The notes under the pieces: model-generated | What the model saw: only the letters and a program-made list of their open reading frames with translations | Database searches by the model: none | What the model was told of the DNA's origin: nothing | Translations under genes and position numbers: made by a program | NCBI GenBank assembly: GCA_949878425.1 | Contig: CATLAL010000003.1 | Coordinates: forward strand, 1-64,000 | From: an uncultured Oscillospiraceae bacterium | GTDB taxonomy: Bacteria > Bacillota > Clostridia > Oscillospirales > Oscillospiraceae | DNA: 64,000 nucleotides | Direction of reading: 5' to 3' | Shown: piece after piece, positions 23,255 to 32,845 of the stretch | Layout of the letters: every line of letters begins with the position of its first letter | Position numbering within the stretch: position 1 is the stretch's first letter

Positions 23255-25651
23255 TCAGTGCCGCAGGGAGGAGTCCGCCTGCTCCGGCGGAAGGAAGGCC
23301 GTAATAATCTCCCCGTCCTCCCGCTCCCGCTCCCGCTTGGGTTCGACGGCGCAGAGCGCACTCTCCAGGACCGTCTCAATGCTCTCCGCCGCAATGAAGC
23401 GGAGGGATTGGCGCACCACGGCATCGATCTCCTGCAAATCCCGCTCGTTCTCCTTGGGCAGGATTACGGTGTGGATGCCGCTGCGCTTGGCGGCCATTGT
23501 TTTCTCCTTCAATCCGCCAATGGCCAGCACCCGGCCCCGGAGGGTTACCTCCCCGGTCATGGCCACATCGCTGCGGACCCGCCTGCCCGTCAGGGCGGAG
23601 ACAAGAGCGGTGGTAATCGCCACGCCGGCGGAGGGGCCGTCCTTGGGCACGGCCCCCTCCGGGAAGTGAATGTGCAGGTCCTTCTCCTTGTAGAAGGCGG
23701 GATCCACCCCCAGCTGGGAGGCCCGGCTGCGGATGCAGCTGACAGCGGCCTGGGCGGATTCCTTCATCACGTCCCCCAGATTGCCCGTCAGCTCCAGCTT
23801 CCCGGAGCCCTCCAGCACGCAGACCTCCACCTCCAGCAGCTCGCCCCCTGTCTCCGTCCAGGCCAGGCCGTTGACCACGCCCACAGGGTCGTGGTCCAGT
23901 GCCGGGGGCAGATAGCGGCGGACGCCCAGGAAGTCTCCCAGATTATCCGCTGTAATGGTTATTCGCTTTACATCGCCTGATACAAGCCGCATAGCGGTCT
24001 TGCGGCACAGCTTTCCCATGAGACGCTCCAGGCTGCGCACGCCGGACTCCCGGGTATAGCCGGTGATGGCGGACCGGATGGCGTCGTCCCCCACCCGGAG
24101 GGACCGCTTGGCGATGCCGTGCTCCTTCATTTGCTTGGGCAGCAGGTACTGCCGGGCAATCTGGAGCTTCTCCTCGTCCGTGTAGCTGGTCAGCTCGATC
24201 ACCTCCATCCGGTCCAGCAGGGGCCGGGGGATGGTGGAGGTGGTGTTGGCGGTGGTGATAAAGAGCACCCGGCTCAGGTCCACGGGGATCTCCAGGAAGT
24301 GGTCCCGGAAGGCGCGGTTCTGCTCGCTGTCCAGCACCTCCAGCATGGCGGAGGCAGGGTCACCCCGGAAATCGTTGCCCATCTTGTCGATCTCATCCAG
24401 CAGCAGCAGAGGGTTCATGCTGCCGCTCTGGGTGATGGCGCTGACGATGCGCCCCGGCATGGCGCCGATATAGGTTTTGCGGTGGCCCCGGATGTCCGCC
24501 TCGTCCCGGACGCCGCCCAGGCTCAGCCGGGCCAGCTTCCGGTTCAGGGCCGAGGCCACGGAGATGGCCACAGAGGTCTTTCCCACACCCGGCGGGCCCA
24601 CCAGGCAGATGATCTGCCCCTTGGCCTGGGGATTGATCTGCCGCACGGCGATAAATTCCAGAATCCGCTCCTTCACCTTCTCCAGGCCGAAGTGGTCCCG
24701 ATCCAGGATCTTCCGTGCCGCGTCAACGCTGGCCCGCTCCTTGGTCTCCACCCCCCAGGGCATATCCAGACACACGTCCAGGTAGTTCCGGATGACCGCC
24801 GCCTCGGCGCTGGAGTAGGGCTGCTTGGCCAGGCGGTCCACCTCCTTGAGGAGCTTGGACTCAATCTCCCCCTCCAGGTCCCGCTCCAGAATCTTAGCCC
24901 GGTACTCCCCCAGCTCGCTGTCCTCATCCTCCCCCAGCTCCTGCTGGAGCAGGCGGATCTGCTCCCGGATGATGTGCTCCCGCTGGACCTCGCCGATCTC
25001 CCGGCGGATCTTGCCCTCCAGCTCCTGCTCAAAGCCCAGAACCTCCGACTCCCTGGCCAGAAGCTCATTTACCTTCCGCAGCCGGAGAACCGGACGGGAC
25101 TCCTCCAGAATGGCCTGCTTATCCTGGTAGCGCAGCGCAATGTTCTGGGCGATGAAATCCGCCAGATGGCCGGGGTCCCGGTCCTCCATTACAGCCGAGG
25201 ACACCTCCTCCCCCAGGCGGGGGGCCAGAGAGGCGTACTCGGAGAAGTTGGAGTAGGTCTGGCGCAGCAGGGCCTCCAGCTGAAAGGCGGAGATTCGGCT
25301 TCTCAGATCCTGGATAGGCTCCACATTGCCCTGGAGGTAGGGCTCCGTCTGCCACAGGCGGCGCAGCTTTGCCCGATTCCGGCCCTCCATCATCACACGC
25401 ACCGTGGAGCCTCCGATGCGGAGAATCTGCCGGATCACGGAGACTGTGCCCACTGTGTAGAGGTCCTTCTCCTCCGGCTGGGCAGCGCCGATCTCCCGCT
25501 GGGCCACCAGAAAGATGCACTGATCCCCTTCCATGGCCCGCTCCAGGGCGTGGATGGAGATATCCCGCTCCACGTCAAAGCTGAGGACGCAGCCAGGGAA
25601 GATCGTCAGTCCCCGCAGCGCCAGAATTGGCATGTTCATTGTCGTTTCCAT
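23255..25651 (-). CDS. lon: ATP-dependent protease Lon
   Basis: Lon degrades misfolded and regulatory proteins in the cytoplasm. The 798-residue protein has the LonA layout: N-terminal substrate domain (PILALRGLTIFPG start), coiled-coil region, AAA+ domain with GPPGVGKTS and LLDEIDK, and a C-terminal protease domain with catalytic Ser in KDGPSAGVA and Lys about 43 residues later (GGLKEKTMAAKR). The ATG has a GGAAAGGAGAA site. It is part of the tig-clpP-clpX-lon-engB block, here interrupted by a lipoprotein gene. Confidence 0.97.
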   Translation of the reverse strand: METTMNMPILALRGLTIFPGCVLSFDVERDISIHALERAMEGDQCIFLVAQREIGAAQPEEKDLYTVGTVSVIRQILRIGGSTVRVMMEGRNRAKLRRLWQTEPYLQGNVEPIQDLRSRISAFQLEALLRQTYSNFSEYASLAPRLGEEVSSAVMEDRDPGHLADFIAQNIALRYQDKQAILEESRPVLRLRKVNELLARESEVLGFEQELEGKIRREIGEVQREHIIREQIRLLQQELGEDEDSELGEYRAKILERDLEGEIESKLLKEVDRLAKQPYSSAEAAVIRNYLDVCLDMPWGVETKERASVDAARKILDRDHFGLEKVKERILEFIAVRQINPQAKGQIICLVGPPGVGKTSVAISVASALNRKLARLSLGGVRDEADIRGHRKTYIGAMPGRIVSAITQSGSMNPLLLLDEIDKMGNDFRGDPASAMLEVLDSEQNRAFRDHFLEIPVDLSRVLFITTANTTSTIPRPLLDRMEVIELTSYTDEEKLQIARQYLLPKQMKEHGIAKRSLRVGDDAIRSAITGYTRESGVRSLERLMGKLCRKTAMRLVSGDVKRITITADNLGDFLGVRRYLPPALDHDPVGVVNGLAWTETGGELLEVEVCVLEGSGKLELTGNLGDVMKESAQAAVSCIRSRASQLGVDPAFYKEKDLHIHFPEGAVPKDGPSAGVAITTALVSALTGRRVRSDVAMTGEVTLRGRVLAIGGLKEKTMAAKRSGIHTVILPKENERDLQEIDAVVRQSLRFIAAESIETVLESALCAVEPKREREREDGEIITAFLPPEQADSSLRH

Positions 25652-25721
25652 TGGTTTGGGTTCTCCTTTCCCCGGTCTCCCCTGGCGGACGTAGCGCCCC
25701 TCCCGGAAAAGGGGCGGACTG

Positions 25722-26462
25722 CTACGATACCGCCGAGAAGCCGGACAGCAGTGTCTCCAGCTCGCTCTCGTCCATGCAGCTCAGGACGATTCCGATCATG
25801 CGGTTCCCCTGCTTCCTCACCAGATAGGACTGGTGGATGGCAAAGCCGTCGTCTCCCTCCAGGTAATACCCCATCTCCAGAAAGGCGAGTCCGCAGAGCT
25901 GCCGCTCTCTGTTCTCGCGGTATGTAATGGTGTAGCCCGCGTAGAGGGATTCGATCTGGCTTTGCACGGCGGCGGCGTACTGCTCCTCCGTAATGCTGGA
26001 GAGAACCAGCTTTTCCACACAGATAAAGAGGTTGGCCTGGGTGGTCACATTCACTGCCACCATCTCATAGAGGGTCGTAATGCTGTCTGCGTCCGAGGCG
26101 TGCTGGCCGGCCACACCGAGGGTTGTGGACCCCTCGGTGATGTTCATCATGCTGGCAATCTCCTCGTCCGTAGCCAGGACCATATCGCTGCCAGCAGTGT
26201 ATTCCAGACCGATCCAGTCGCTCCGGTAGCCCTCCTCCGTCCGCTGGCCGGGCGTATAGGCAGAGGGGCTCTCCGGCGTCTGGCCGATCTCCGGCAGCGC
26301 CGGACGGAACGGGGAGTCCTGAGAACCCTGAGGATTTTGAGCGCTCTGGGCGTTCTGCCGCTCCTCCCCCCTGCTCCCGGAATTCCTCTGGCTGTTTCCG
26401 CATCCCGCTAAAATCAGGCTCAGCACCGCCGCCGCCAGCAGGACGCCCCCAATTTTCCTCAT
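25722..26462 (-). CDS. Hypothetical lipoprotein
   Basis: The 246-residue product has a lipoprotein signal peptide ending in LAGC (Cys 21), then a Ser/Gln/Asn-rich linker to about residue 90, and a folded C-terminal part (95-246) of unknown family. It should be membrane-anchored on the outer face. It lies between clpX and lon, both upstream and downstream in the same direction. A terminator after clpX and a gap before lon suggest separate expression. No homologous family is recognised from sequence. Confidence 0.75.
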   Translation of the reverse strand: MRKIGGVLLAAAVLSLILAGCGNSQRNSGSRGEERQNAQSAQNPQGSQDSPFRPALPEIGQTPESPSAYTPGQRTEEGYRSDWIGLEYTAGSDMVLATDEEIASMMNITEGSTTLGVAGQHASDADSITTLYEMVAVNVTTQANLFICVEKLVLSSITEEQYAAAVQSQIESLYAGYTITYRENRERQLCGLAFLEMGYYLEGDDGFAIHQSYLVRKQGNRMIGIVLSCMDESELETLLSGFSAVS

Positions 26463-26527
26463 CTGTCTGACCTCGCTTTCAAATGGCGCATTTTCCCGCG
26501 GAAACGGGAACTGCGAAAAAGAGGAAA

Positions 26528-26551
26528 AGAGGGGCCCGCAGCCGCCCCTCT
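26528..26551. terminator. Terminator after clpX
   Basis: AGAGGGGC and GCCCCTCT stem with T-rich runs on both sides (TTTTTTT on plus, TTTTCCTCTTTTT on minus), 11 bp after the clpX stop. Confidence 0.8.
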
Positions 26552-26561
26552 TTTTTTCGCT

Positions 26562-27821
26562 CTAAGCCGTTGTTGGCGCTGTGCGCCGCCCGCCTCGAAC
26601 AAGGGTGGGACCGCACTCTCCATTGACACAGGCCGGCGTGACGATCACTCGCTCCACAGTCGAGTCCGAGGGAATGTCGAACATGATCTCCGTCAAAACG
26701 CCCTCCATAACGGCCCGCAGGCCCCGGGCGCCGATATTGCGCTCAATGGCCTTGTCGGCCACAGCCTCCAGAGCGCCCGCCTCAAAGACAAGCTCAACCT
26801 TATCGTAGGAGAACAACTGCTGATACTGCTTCACCAAGGCGTTTTTCGGCTCCGTCAGGATGCGCACCAGGTCCTCCCGCTTCAGGGAGTCCAGGGGCGC
26901 GATAATGGGCAGGCGGCCCACCAGCTCCGGAATAATGCCGAACTTCAGCAGGTCGTGGGGCTGCACCTCCTTGAGGATAGCTCCAATATCCCGGTCCTTC
27001 TTGCTCTGGATGGGGGCGTCAAAGCCCAGGCCCCGCTTATCGGTGCGCCGCTCGATGATCTTGTCCAGCCCGTCGAAGGCGCCGCCGCAGATGAAGAGAA
27101 TGTTCTTGGTGTTGATCTGGATGAACTCCTGGTGGGGGTGCTTGCGGCCGCCCTGGGGCGGCACATTGGCCACCGTACCCTCCAGAATCTTCAGCAGCGC
27201 CTGCTGGACCCCCTCGCCGGATACATCCCGGGTAATGGAGGTATTCTCGCTCTTGCGGGCGATCTTGTCGATCTCGTCCACATAGATGATGCCGTGCTCC
27301 GCCAGCTCCACGTCGTAGTCCGCGGCCTGGAGCAGGCGCAGAAGAATATTCTCCACATCGTCGCCCACGTATCCGGCTTCGGTGAGAGTCGTGGCGTCGG
27401 CAATGGCGAAGGGCACCTGCAAAATACGGGCCAGCGTCTGGGCGAAGTGGGTTTTTCCGCTGCCGGTGGGTCCGATCATGAGGATGTTGCTCTTTTGCAG
27501 CTCAACCTCCTCGCCGCCGCCGAAGTGGACCCGCTTATAGTGGTTATAGACCGCCACCGACAGCGCCACCTTGGCGTTCTCCTGGCCAATGACGTACTGG
27601 TCCAAAATCTCTTTGACCTGGCGGGGCGTAGGCAGCTCATCCGGCAGCTCCGGCGCACTGCCCTCATCCCGGCCCAGCTCATCCTCCAGCACGCTCATGC
27701 ACAGCTGCACGCACTGGTCGCAGATGCGGGCGCCGGGCCCCTGAATCATGCGCCGCACCTCCACTTCCCGCTTGCCGCAGAAGGAACAGCGCAGGGACTT
27801 TTTTGTGATTTCTTCACTCAT
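26562..27821 (-). CDS. clpX: ATP-dependent Clp protease ATP-binding subunit ClpX
   Basis: ClpX unfolds tagged substrates and feeds them to ClpP. The 419-residue protein has an N-terminal C4 zinc-binding domain (CSFCGK ... CDQC), Walker [10 protein letters not shown], Walker B VDEIDK and the pore and C-terminal small domain. The IGF-type loop for ClpP docking corresponds to the GLGFDAP region. It starts 12 bp after clpP ends, so the two are co-transcribed. Confidence 0.97.
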   Translation of the reverse strand: MSEEITKKSLRCSFCGKREVEVRRMIQGPGARICDQCVQLCMSVLEDELGRDEGSAPELPDELPTPRQVKEILDQYVIGQENAKVALSVAVYNHYKRVHFGGGEEVELQKSNILMIGPTGSGKTHFAQTLARILQVPFAIADATTLTEAGYVGDDVENILLRLLQAADYDVELAEHGIIYVDEIDKIARKSENTSITRDVSGEGVQQALLKILEGTVANVPPQGGRKHPHQEFIQINTKNILFICGGAFDGLDKIIERRTDKRGLGFDAPIQSKKDRDIGAILKEVQPHDLLKFGIIPELVGRLPIIAPLDSLKREDLVRILTEPKNALVKQYQQLFSYDKVELVFEAGALEAVADKAIERNIGARGLRAVMEGVLTEIMFDIPSDSTVERVIVTPACVNGECGPTLVRGGRRTAPTTA

Positions 27822-27833
27822 TGGGCTTCCTCT

Positions 27834-28415
27834 TTATCTGGAATAGATGATCTTATCAATCAGGCCGTACTCCTTGGCCTCCTCGGCAGTCATAAAATTG
27901 TCCCGCTCGCAGTCGGCCGTGACCGTCTCCAGGCTCTGGCCGGTGTTCTCCGCCAGAATGTTGTTCAGACGCTTTTTAATGACCTCCAGCCGCCGGAGGT
28001 GGATGGCCATATCCGTCACCTGGCCCTTGGTTCCGGCGGAGGGCTGATGGATCATAATTTCTGCGTTGGGCAGGGCGATGCGCTTACCCTTGGTGCCGGA
28101 GGAGAGCAGGAACGCGCTCATACTGGCGGCCATGCCCACGCAGATGGTGGACACGTCGCATTTGATATACTGCATGGTGTCATAAATCGCCATGCCATCG
28201 GTAACAGATCCGCCGGGACTGTTGATATACAGCTGGATCTCCTTGTCCGGATCCTGGCTCTCCAGGTACAGCAGCTGAGCCACCACGAGGCTGGCGGTGG
28301 TGGCGTTTACCTCCTCGCCCAGAAAGACGATGCGGTCATTGAGCAGACGGGAGAAGATGTCGTAGGACCGCTCGCCCCGGTTGGTCTGCTCTACTACGTA
28401 TGGAACTAAGCTCAT
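27834..28415 (-). CDS. clpP: ATP-dependent Clp protease proteolytic subunit ClpP
   Basis: ClpP forms the 14-subunit serine protease chamber used by ClpX. The 193-residue protein shows the Ser nucleophile in GMAASMSAF, His in [14 protein letters not shown] and Asp later in the handle region ([11 protein letters not shown]). Start [20 protein letters not shown] is typical. An AGGAGGT site precedes the ATG. It is the first gene of clpP-clpX, with tig farther upstream. Confidence 0.97.
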   Translation of the reverse strand: MSLVPYVVEQTNRGERSYDIFSRLLNDRIVFLGEEVNATTASLVVAQLLYLESQDPDKEIQLYINSPGGSVTDGMAIYDTMQYIKCDVSTICVGMAASMSAFLLSSGTKGKRIALPNAEIMIHQPSAGTKGQVTDMAIHLRRLEVIKKRLNNILAENTGQSLETVTADCERDNFMTAEEAKEYGLIDKIIYSR

Positions 28416-28756
28416 GGCGCAGATACCTCCTCAACAATTGTGGGAAAACAAGGTTTTCCCAGCAGGCCGCCACACTAGCATAACCAAATCCGGAAGGATT
28501 TAGTACTGCTGGGCGGAAATTAGGCCCTGTATTTATAGTTGAAAACGCTGGCTGGGCGGTGGATTTTTCCGTCGGGCAGGGCAAATGCGACTCCACAACA
28601 GCCCTAAGGGGCCGGCTTCCGCCGGCCTGACAGCTGAGGCCATTGCAAAATCATTGTGTCCGTTGCAGAATTCGGAATGTATTTCGAGAAAATTTAGCGC
28701 GGACCCGGCCAAAAAAGGGCCGCCTAGACGGCGTCTGATGCTGTGAATACAGGTTC
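28416..28756. other. Intergenic region between tig and clpP
   Basis: About 340 bp without a gene. It holds the tig terminator, a GGCCGGC/GCCGGCC hairpin (28610-28627), a GGGAAAAC/GTTTTCCC hairpin near 28441-28460 and A/T-rich words (TTCAACTATAAAT on the minus strand) that may serve as the clpP promoter. No CIRCE or clear CtsR site was seen. Confidence 0.5.
28711..28733 (-). terminator. Terminator after tig
   Basis: A short GC stem (GACGCCGTCTAGGCGGCCC) followed by TTTTTT on the minus strand, 24 bp past the tig stop. Confidence 0.65.
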
Positions 28757-28762
28757 TTACTC
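28740..28762. repeat. 23-bp dispersed repeat, copy 1
   Basis: GCTGTGAATACAGGTTCTTA and the next CTC are identical at 56818-56840. The tig stop codon (TAA on minus) is inside this copy. Confidence 0.7.
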
Positions 28763-30175
28763 AGCGGAACCCTCCGCCGTCTCCTCAGGAGATTCCTCGG
28801 CCTTTTTCCTGCGGGGGGCGCGCTTGCGCTTGGGCTTCTCCCCCTCTGCGGCGGATTCCTCCTCCGGCTTCTCCGCCTGCGCGGCGGACTCCTCGGGCTT
28901 GGGCTCGGTGCGCACGGCGGCGTCCACAACTACCGCAATGGCCTTGCTGCGGCCCAGGCGCTCCCGAACCACCGCCTCCTCCATGTATTTCTTGACATTC
29001 TCAACGTCCATGCCGAACTGGCCGGCCATCTTCTCGTACTCCTGAGCAACGTCCTCCTCGGAGACCTCGATGCCCTCCTCCTTGACAATGGCGGCAATGG
29101 CCAGATCCATGCGCACCTGCTGAGTGGCCGGCTCCTTGGCCTGCTCCAGCAGGGCCTCCTCCGTCAGGTTGGCGGCGCTCATGTACTGCTCCATGGTCAG
29201 GCCCTGGCTGCGCAGCTGCATCTGGAAGTTTTCCATGAACCGGTGGGCCTGGTCCTCAATGAGAGCGTCGGGGATATCGGCCTGGATGCCCTGGGCCACC
29301 TTCTCCATCACCGCCTCCTCAAAGGCGTGGCCGGCGTCCTCCTCCCACTCCTGAGCCAGCTTGGCGCGCAGATCCGCCTTCAGCTCCTCCAGCGTGTCAA
29401 ACTCGGACACATCCTTGGCAAACTCGTCATCCAGCTCGGGAATCTCCTTGACCTTGACGGCGTTGACCTTCACGTGGAAAACCACCGCCTTGCCGGCGAG
29501 GCCCTCGTGGTAATTCTCCGGGAAGGTGATATCGATATCCCGCTCCTCGTTCTGGGCCATGCCGATGAGCTGCTCCTCAAAGCCGGGGACAAACTGGCCG
29601 GAGCCAATGGTAAGGTCAAAGCTCTCGCCGGCGCCGCCCTCAAAGGGCTCGCCATCCAGATAGCCGGTAAAATCGATATTGGCGATGTCGCCGCTTGCCA
29701 CCGGACGGTCCTGGTCCACCATACGGCTGTTGCGGTCAGCCATCTGGTTCAACCGGGCGTCCACATCCTCCTCCGTAACTTCCCGCAGGAAGTAGGGGGC
29801 CTCCAGACCCTTGTACTGGCCCAGAGTCACCTCGGGATACACGGCCACGGTGGCTTTGAAGGAGAAGCCCTCCTTGCCCACGCTGAGCAGCTCCACCTGG
29901 GGATAGCCCACCGCGTCCAGCTCCTGCTCCTTCACCGCGTCGGCGTACACGTCCGGCAGGATGCTGTTAATGGCCTCATCGTAGAAAACAGCTTCGCCGT
30001 ACATCCGCTCAATCATCTTGCGGGGGGCCTTGCCAGGGCGGAAGCCGGGTATTCTGATCGAACCGCGCTGCTTTTTGTAGGCCTTCTCAACGGCGGCCTC
30101 AAACTCCTCCGCGCCGACCTCCACAGTCAGCGCAACCATGCTTTTTTCCAGTTTTTCACAGCTTTTGACACTCAT
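28757..30175 (-). CDS. tig: Trigger factor
   Basis: Trigger factor is the ribosome-bound chaperone and peptidyl-prolyl isomerase for nascent chains. The 472-residue protein has the ribosome-binding domain with the GFRPGKAP signature (near residue 45), a PPIase domain (about 160-250, VASGDIANIDFTGYLDG) and a helical chaperone domain. It ends in an unusually long acidic/basic tail of about 50 residues (EEKPKRKRAPRRKK...), giving more than the usual 430 residues. It precedes clpP-clpX, the common clostridial order. Confidence 0.96.
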   Translation of the reverse strand: MSVKSCEKLEKSMVALTVEVGAEEFEAAVEKAYKKQRGSIRIPGFRPGKAPRKMIERMYGEAVFYDEAINSILPDVYADAVKEQELDAVGYPQVELLSVGKEGFSFKATVAVYPEVTLGQYKGLEAPYFLREVTEEDVDARLNQMADRNSRMVDQDRPVASGDIANIDFTGYLDGEPFEGGAGESFDLTIGSGQFVPGFEEQLIGMAQNEERDIDITFPENYHEGLAGKAVVFHVKVNAVKVKEIPELDDEFAKDVSEFDTLEELKADLRAKLAQEWEEDAGHAFEEAVMEKVAQGIQADIPDALIEDQAHRFMENFQMQLRSQGLTMEQYMSAANLTEEALLEQAKEPATQQVRMDLAIAAIVKEEGIEVSEEDVAQEYEKMAGQFGMDVENVKKYMEEAVVRERLGRSKAIAVVVDAAVRTEPKPEESAAQAEKPEEESAAEGEKPKRKRAPRRKKAEESPEETAEGSAE

Positions 30176-30266
30176 AAACTTTATCCTCCGTTTACTGCGG
30201 GCGTTTTACAGTCAGCCAAGATGGTATTATAGCATAAAACATTTCTGACTTCCAGTATTTTTTTCT

Positions 30267-30953
30267 TCAATCCAATATTTTTTTGGGAACAAATTGTAAA
30301 TAATCCGCCGAAACCAGACGGTAGTCCACCGACCCCACCGTTCCCTCAATGGCACGCCGGTGCGTTGGGCCGTGGAGATGGCCGTAAAAGCAGCGCCGGA
30401 CCTGGTACTCCTCCAGCTTTTGCAGGATCTCCGGGCAGCGGTAGCCGGTGTAGAGGGGCGGGTAGTGGAGGAAGGCCAGAATCGGCCGGCCCTCCGCCGC
30501 CTTCAACGATGTTTCCAGACGCCCCACCTCCCGATGCAGGACCTTCTCATTGTGGCCCGATTGCTCCTCCTCGTAGAACCAGCCCCTTGTGCCGCACAGG
30601 GCGTACTCCCCGTAGAAGCGGCAGTTGTTGTGGAGGATGTCAATGGTGGTGATAGCGTTATCGGCAAAGAATTTTTTCATCTTCGCGGCGGTGTTCCACC
30701 AGTAGTCGTGGTTGCCCTTCAAAATCAGCTTTTTCCCGGGAAGCCGGTCAATGAAGCGGAAATCCTCCAGGCTACCGGCAAAGTCGATGCCCCAGGAGGT
30801 GTCCCCGCAGAGCACGGTGAGGTCCTCCTCCTCCAGCCGGGAGAAGGCCTCCTCCAGTCGCCGGACGTGGTCCGTCCAGCCGGGACCAAAGATGTCCATG
30901 GGTTTATTGGTTGTCAGAGACAGGTGCAGGTCTCCGATGGCGTAGAGAGCCAT
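30267..30953 (-). CDS. Metallophosphoesterase
   Basis: A 228-residue calcineurin-like phosphoesterase. The metal ligands are visible in order: GDLHLS (D-x-H), LCGDTSWG (GD), LKGNHDYWW (GNHD), a late H in FLHYPPLY, and FYGHLHGPTH (G-H-x-H). It is most like a cytoplasmic phosphoesterase of clostridia whose substrate is unknown. It lies 21 bp after thrC in the same direction and may be co-transcribed. A/T-rich DNA (30176-30266) separates it from tig. Confidence 0.88.
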   Translation of the reverse strand: MALYAIGDLHLSLTTNKPMDIFGPGWTDHVRRLEEAFSRLEEEDLTVLCGDTSWGIDFAGSLEDFRFIDRLPGKKLILKGNHDYWWNTAAKMKKFFADNAITTIDILHNNCRFYGEYALCGTRGWFYEEEQSGHNEKVLHREVGRLETSLKAAEGRPILAFLHYPPLYTGYRCPEILQKLEEYQVRRCFYGHLHGPTHRRAIEGTVGSVDYRLVSADYLQFVPKKILD

Positions 30954-30974
30954 GGCGCCTCCCCTCTTCTCCGA

Positions 30975-32462
30975 CTAGCTGAGGAAGGCGCTCACAACGC
31001 CCTCCATGTCCTCCCGCTCCGAAACCTGGCCAAACCGGACAGGCTTGCCCCGCAGGGAAGCCAGCCGCGCCGGAGCGGCCACGCCGGCGGCCGCCTGAAG
31101 CTGGTCCAGCCGCTCCAGGCTATCAGGCAGCGGCGAAACGCCGATGGCGGTGAGGACGCTGTCGCAGAACTTATAGGGGCTGGCGGTGGAGGCGAAAACG
31201 GCCGGGGCGGCGTCCCCGGTCTCCCGCCGGTAGTCCGCGAGCACCTTGGCCGCCACGGCGGTGTGGGGATCCACCAGGTAGCCCCGCTCCCGGTACAAAG
31301 AGCGGATGGTCTCCAATGTCTCCTCCTCGCCGCAGAAGCCGCCGTAGAAGAGGCTCTGGAGCCGCGCCTTCAGCTCCCCGCCCACCTCGTAGCGGCCGGA
31401 CCGGGCCAGCTGGTCCATGCACCCGCGCACCAGAACGTCGTCCCACTCGCTCAGGTCGAAGAGCAGCCGCTCCAGGTTGCTGGAGATCAGAATGTCCATG
31501 GAGGGGGACATGGTGGTGTGGAAGGGCCGGTTCCGGTCGTAGACCCCGGTGCGGATGAAGTCCGTGAGCACGTCGTTGCGGTTGGAGGCGCAGATGAGCT
31601 TCCCCACCGGCAGGCCCATCTTCCTGGCGTAGTAGCAGGCCAGGATGTTGCCGAAGTTGCCGGTAGGCACGCAGAAATTCACCATCTGCCCCAGCTTCAC
31701 CTGGCCGCCGTTGATTAGGTCGCAGTAGGCGGAGATGTAGTAGACCACCTGCGGCAGAATACGGCCCCAGTTGATGGAGTTGGCCGAGGAGAGGAAGTAC
31801 CCCCGCTCCGCCAGCGCCTCCCGCATGGCCGGGTCGGAGAAGATGCGCTTGACGCCGTTCTGCGCGTCGTCAAAGTTGCCCCGCACCGCGCAGACGCCTA
31901 CATTTTCCCCCTCCTGGGTAACCATTTGCAGCTTTTGAATCTGACTGACCCCGTTTTCCGGGTAAAAGACCAGGATTTTCGTCTGGGGCACGTCCCGAAA
32001 TCCCTCCATAGCCGCCTTCCCCGTGTCGCCGGAGGTGGCCACCAGGATGCAGGCGGTCTTTTCCTCTCCCGTTTTCCGGAGGCTGGCGGAGAGCAGCAGA
32101 GGCAGCATCTGGAGGGCCAGATCCTTAAAAGCGCTGGTGGGCCCGTGCCAGAGCTCCAGGCACCAGGTGGAGCCGTCCACCTGGCGCAGAGGGGCCACGC
32201 CCGGGTGGTCGAACTGCTCCGGGCCGTAGGCCCTGGCAGCGAAGTCGGCCAAATCCTCGGGCCGGAACTGCTCCAGGTACTTGCCCATGAGATACGCCGC
32301 CCGGCGCTGGTAGTCCATGCCGCACAGGGTTTTCAGGTCCAGGGTCCCCAGGTTGGGGAAGGATACGGGCGTGAACAGCCCCCCGTCCCGGCTCAGGCCC
32401 ATGGTGATTGCCTCGGCGGCGCTCAGGCGCAGCGTCTTGTCTCGGGTGCTCAAATATTGCAT
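30975..32462 (-). CDS. thrC: Threonine synthase
   Basis: ThrC converts O-phosphohomoserine to threonine using pyridoxal phosphate. The 495-residue protein has the start MQYLSTRDKTLRLSAAEAI, the PLP Lys in GPTSAFKDLALQ, and the VPTGNFGNILA phosphate-binding loop. The start at 32462 is preferred to a longer frame because it matches the family start and has a GGAGG site. Length fits the longer (fungal/E. coli-like) subclass. It overlaps no neighbour and lies after yraN. Confidence 0.95.
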   Translation of the reverse strand: MQYLSTRDKTLRLSAAEAITMGLSRDGGLFTPVSFPNLGTLDLKTLCGMDYQRRAAYLMGKYLEQFRPEDLADFAARAYGPEQFDHPGVAPLRQVDGSTWCLELWHGPTSAFKDLALQMLPLLLSASLRKTGEEKTACILVATSGDTGKAAMEGFRDVPQTKILVFYPENGVSQIQKLQMVTQEGENVGVCAVRGNFDDAQNGVKRIFSDPAMREALAERGYFLSSANSINWGRILPQVVYYISAYCDLINGGQVKLGQMVNFCVPTGNFGNILACYYARKMGLPVGKLICASNRNDVLTDFIRTGVYDRNRPFHTTMSPSMDILISSNLERLLFDLSEWDDVLVRGCMDQLARSGRYEVGGELKARLQSLFYGGFCGEEETLETIRSLYRERGYLVDPHTAVAAKVLADYRRETGDAAPAVFASTASPYKFCDSVLTAIGVSPLPDSLERLDQLQAAAGVAAPARLASLRGKPVRFGQVSEREDMEGVVSAFLS

Positions 32463-32482
32463 AGCTCTTTTATCCTCCGCTT

Positions 32483-32845
32483 TCATTGAAAGGCGTTGCT
32501 GATGTAGTGAATTCTGGGCCTCTGCCACAGGGGGTCCGGGTAGACCTCCGCCACGTCGAAGCGGCAGGGGCAGTCCAGCCCCGTCTGGGCCAGATACCAG
32601 GTCGCTGCCCTGCGTAGCCTGCCCTGCTTGGCGGGCGTCACCGCCTCCCGGGCCTCCCCGGCGGTCCGGCCGGAGCGGGTCTTGACCTCCACGAAGCAGA
32701 GGGTTCCCGCCGGGGATTGGACGATGAGGTCCAGCTCCCCCCAGCGGCAGCGGTACTGCCGCTCCAGCAGCCGGTAGCCCCGCCGGACCAGGGCGGCCGC
32801 CACCGCGTCCTCCCCCCTGTTCCCCCGCCTTCTGCGCTCATCCAC
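32483..32845 (-). CDS. YraN family (UPF0102) nuclease-fold protein
   Basis: A 120-residue protein with the UPF0102 pattern: N-terminal NRGEDAVAAALVRRGY, WGELDLIVQ and the nuclease-like VEVKTRSG. These give the D...E-x-K core of the restriction-endonuclease-like fold. It starts at GTG 32845 with a GGGAGG site and overlaps the rnhB stop by 8 bp, a frequent rnhB-yraN arrangement. Its cellular role is poorly known, probably linked to DNA processing. Confidence 0.88.
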   Translation of the reverse strand: MDERRRRGNRGEDAVAAALVRRGYRLLERQYRCRWGELDLIVQSPAGTLCFVEVKTRSGRTAGEAREAVTPAKQGRLRRAATWYLAQTGLDCPCRFDVAEVYPDPLWQRPRIHYISNAFQ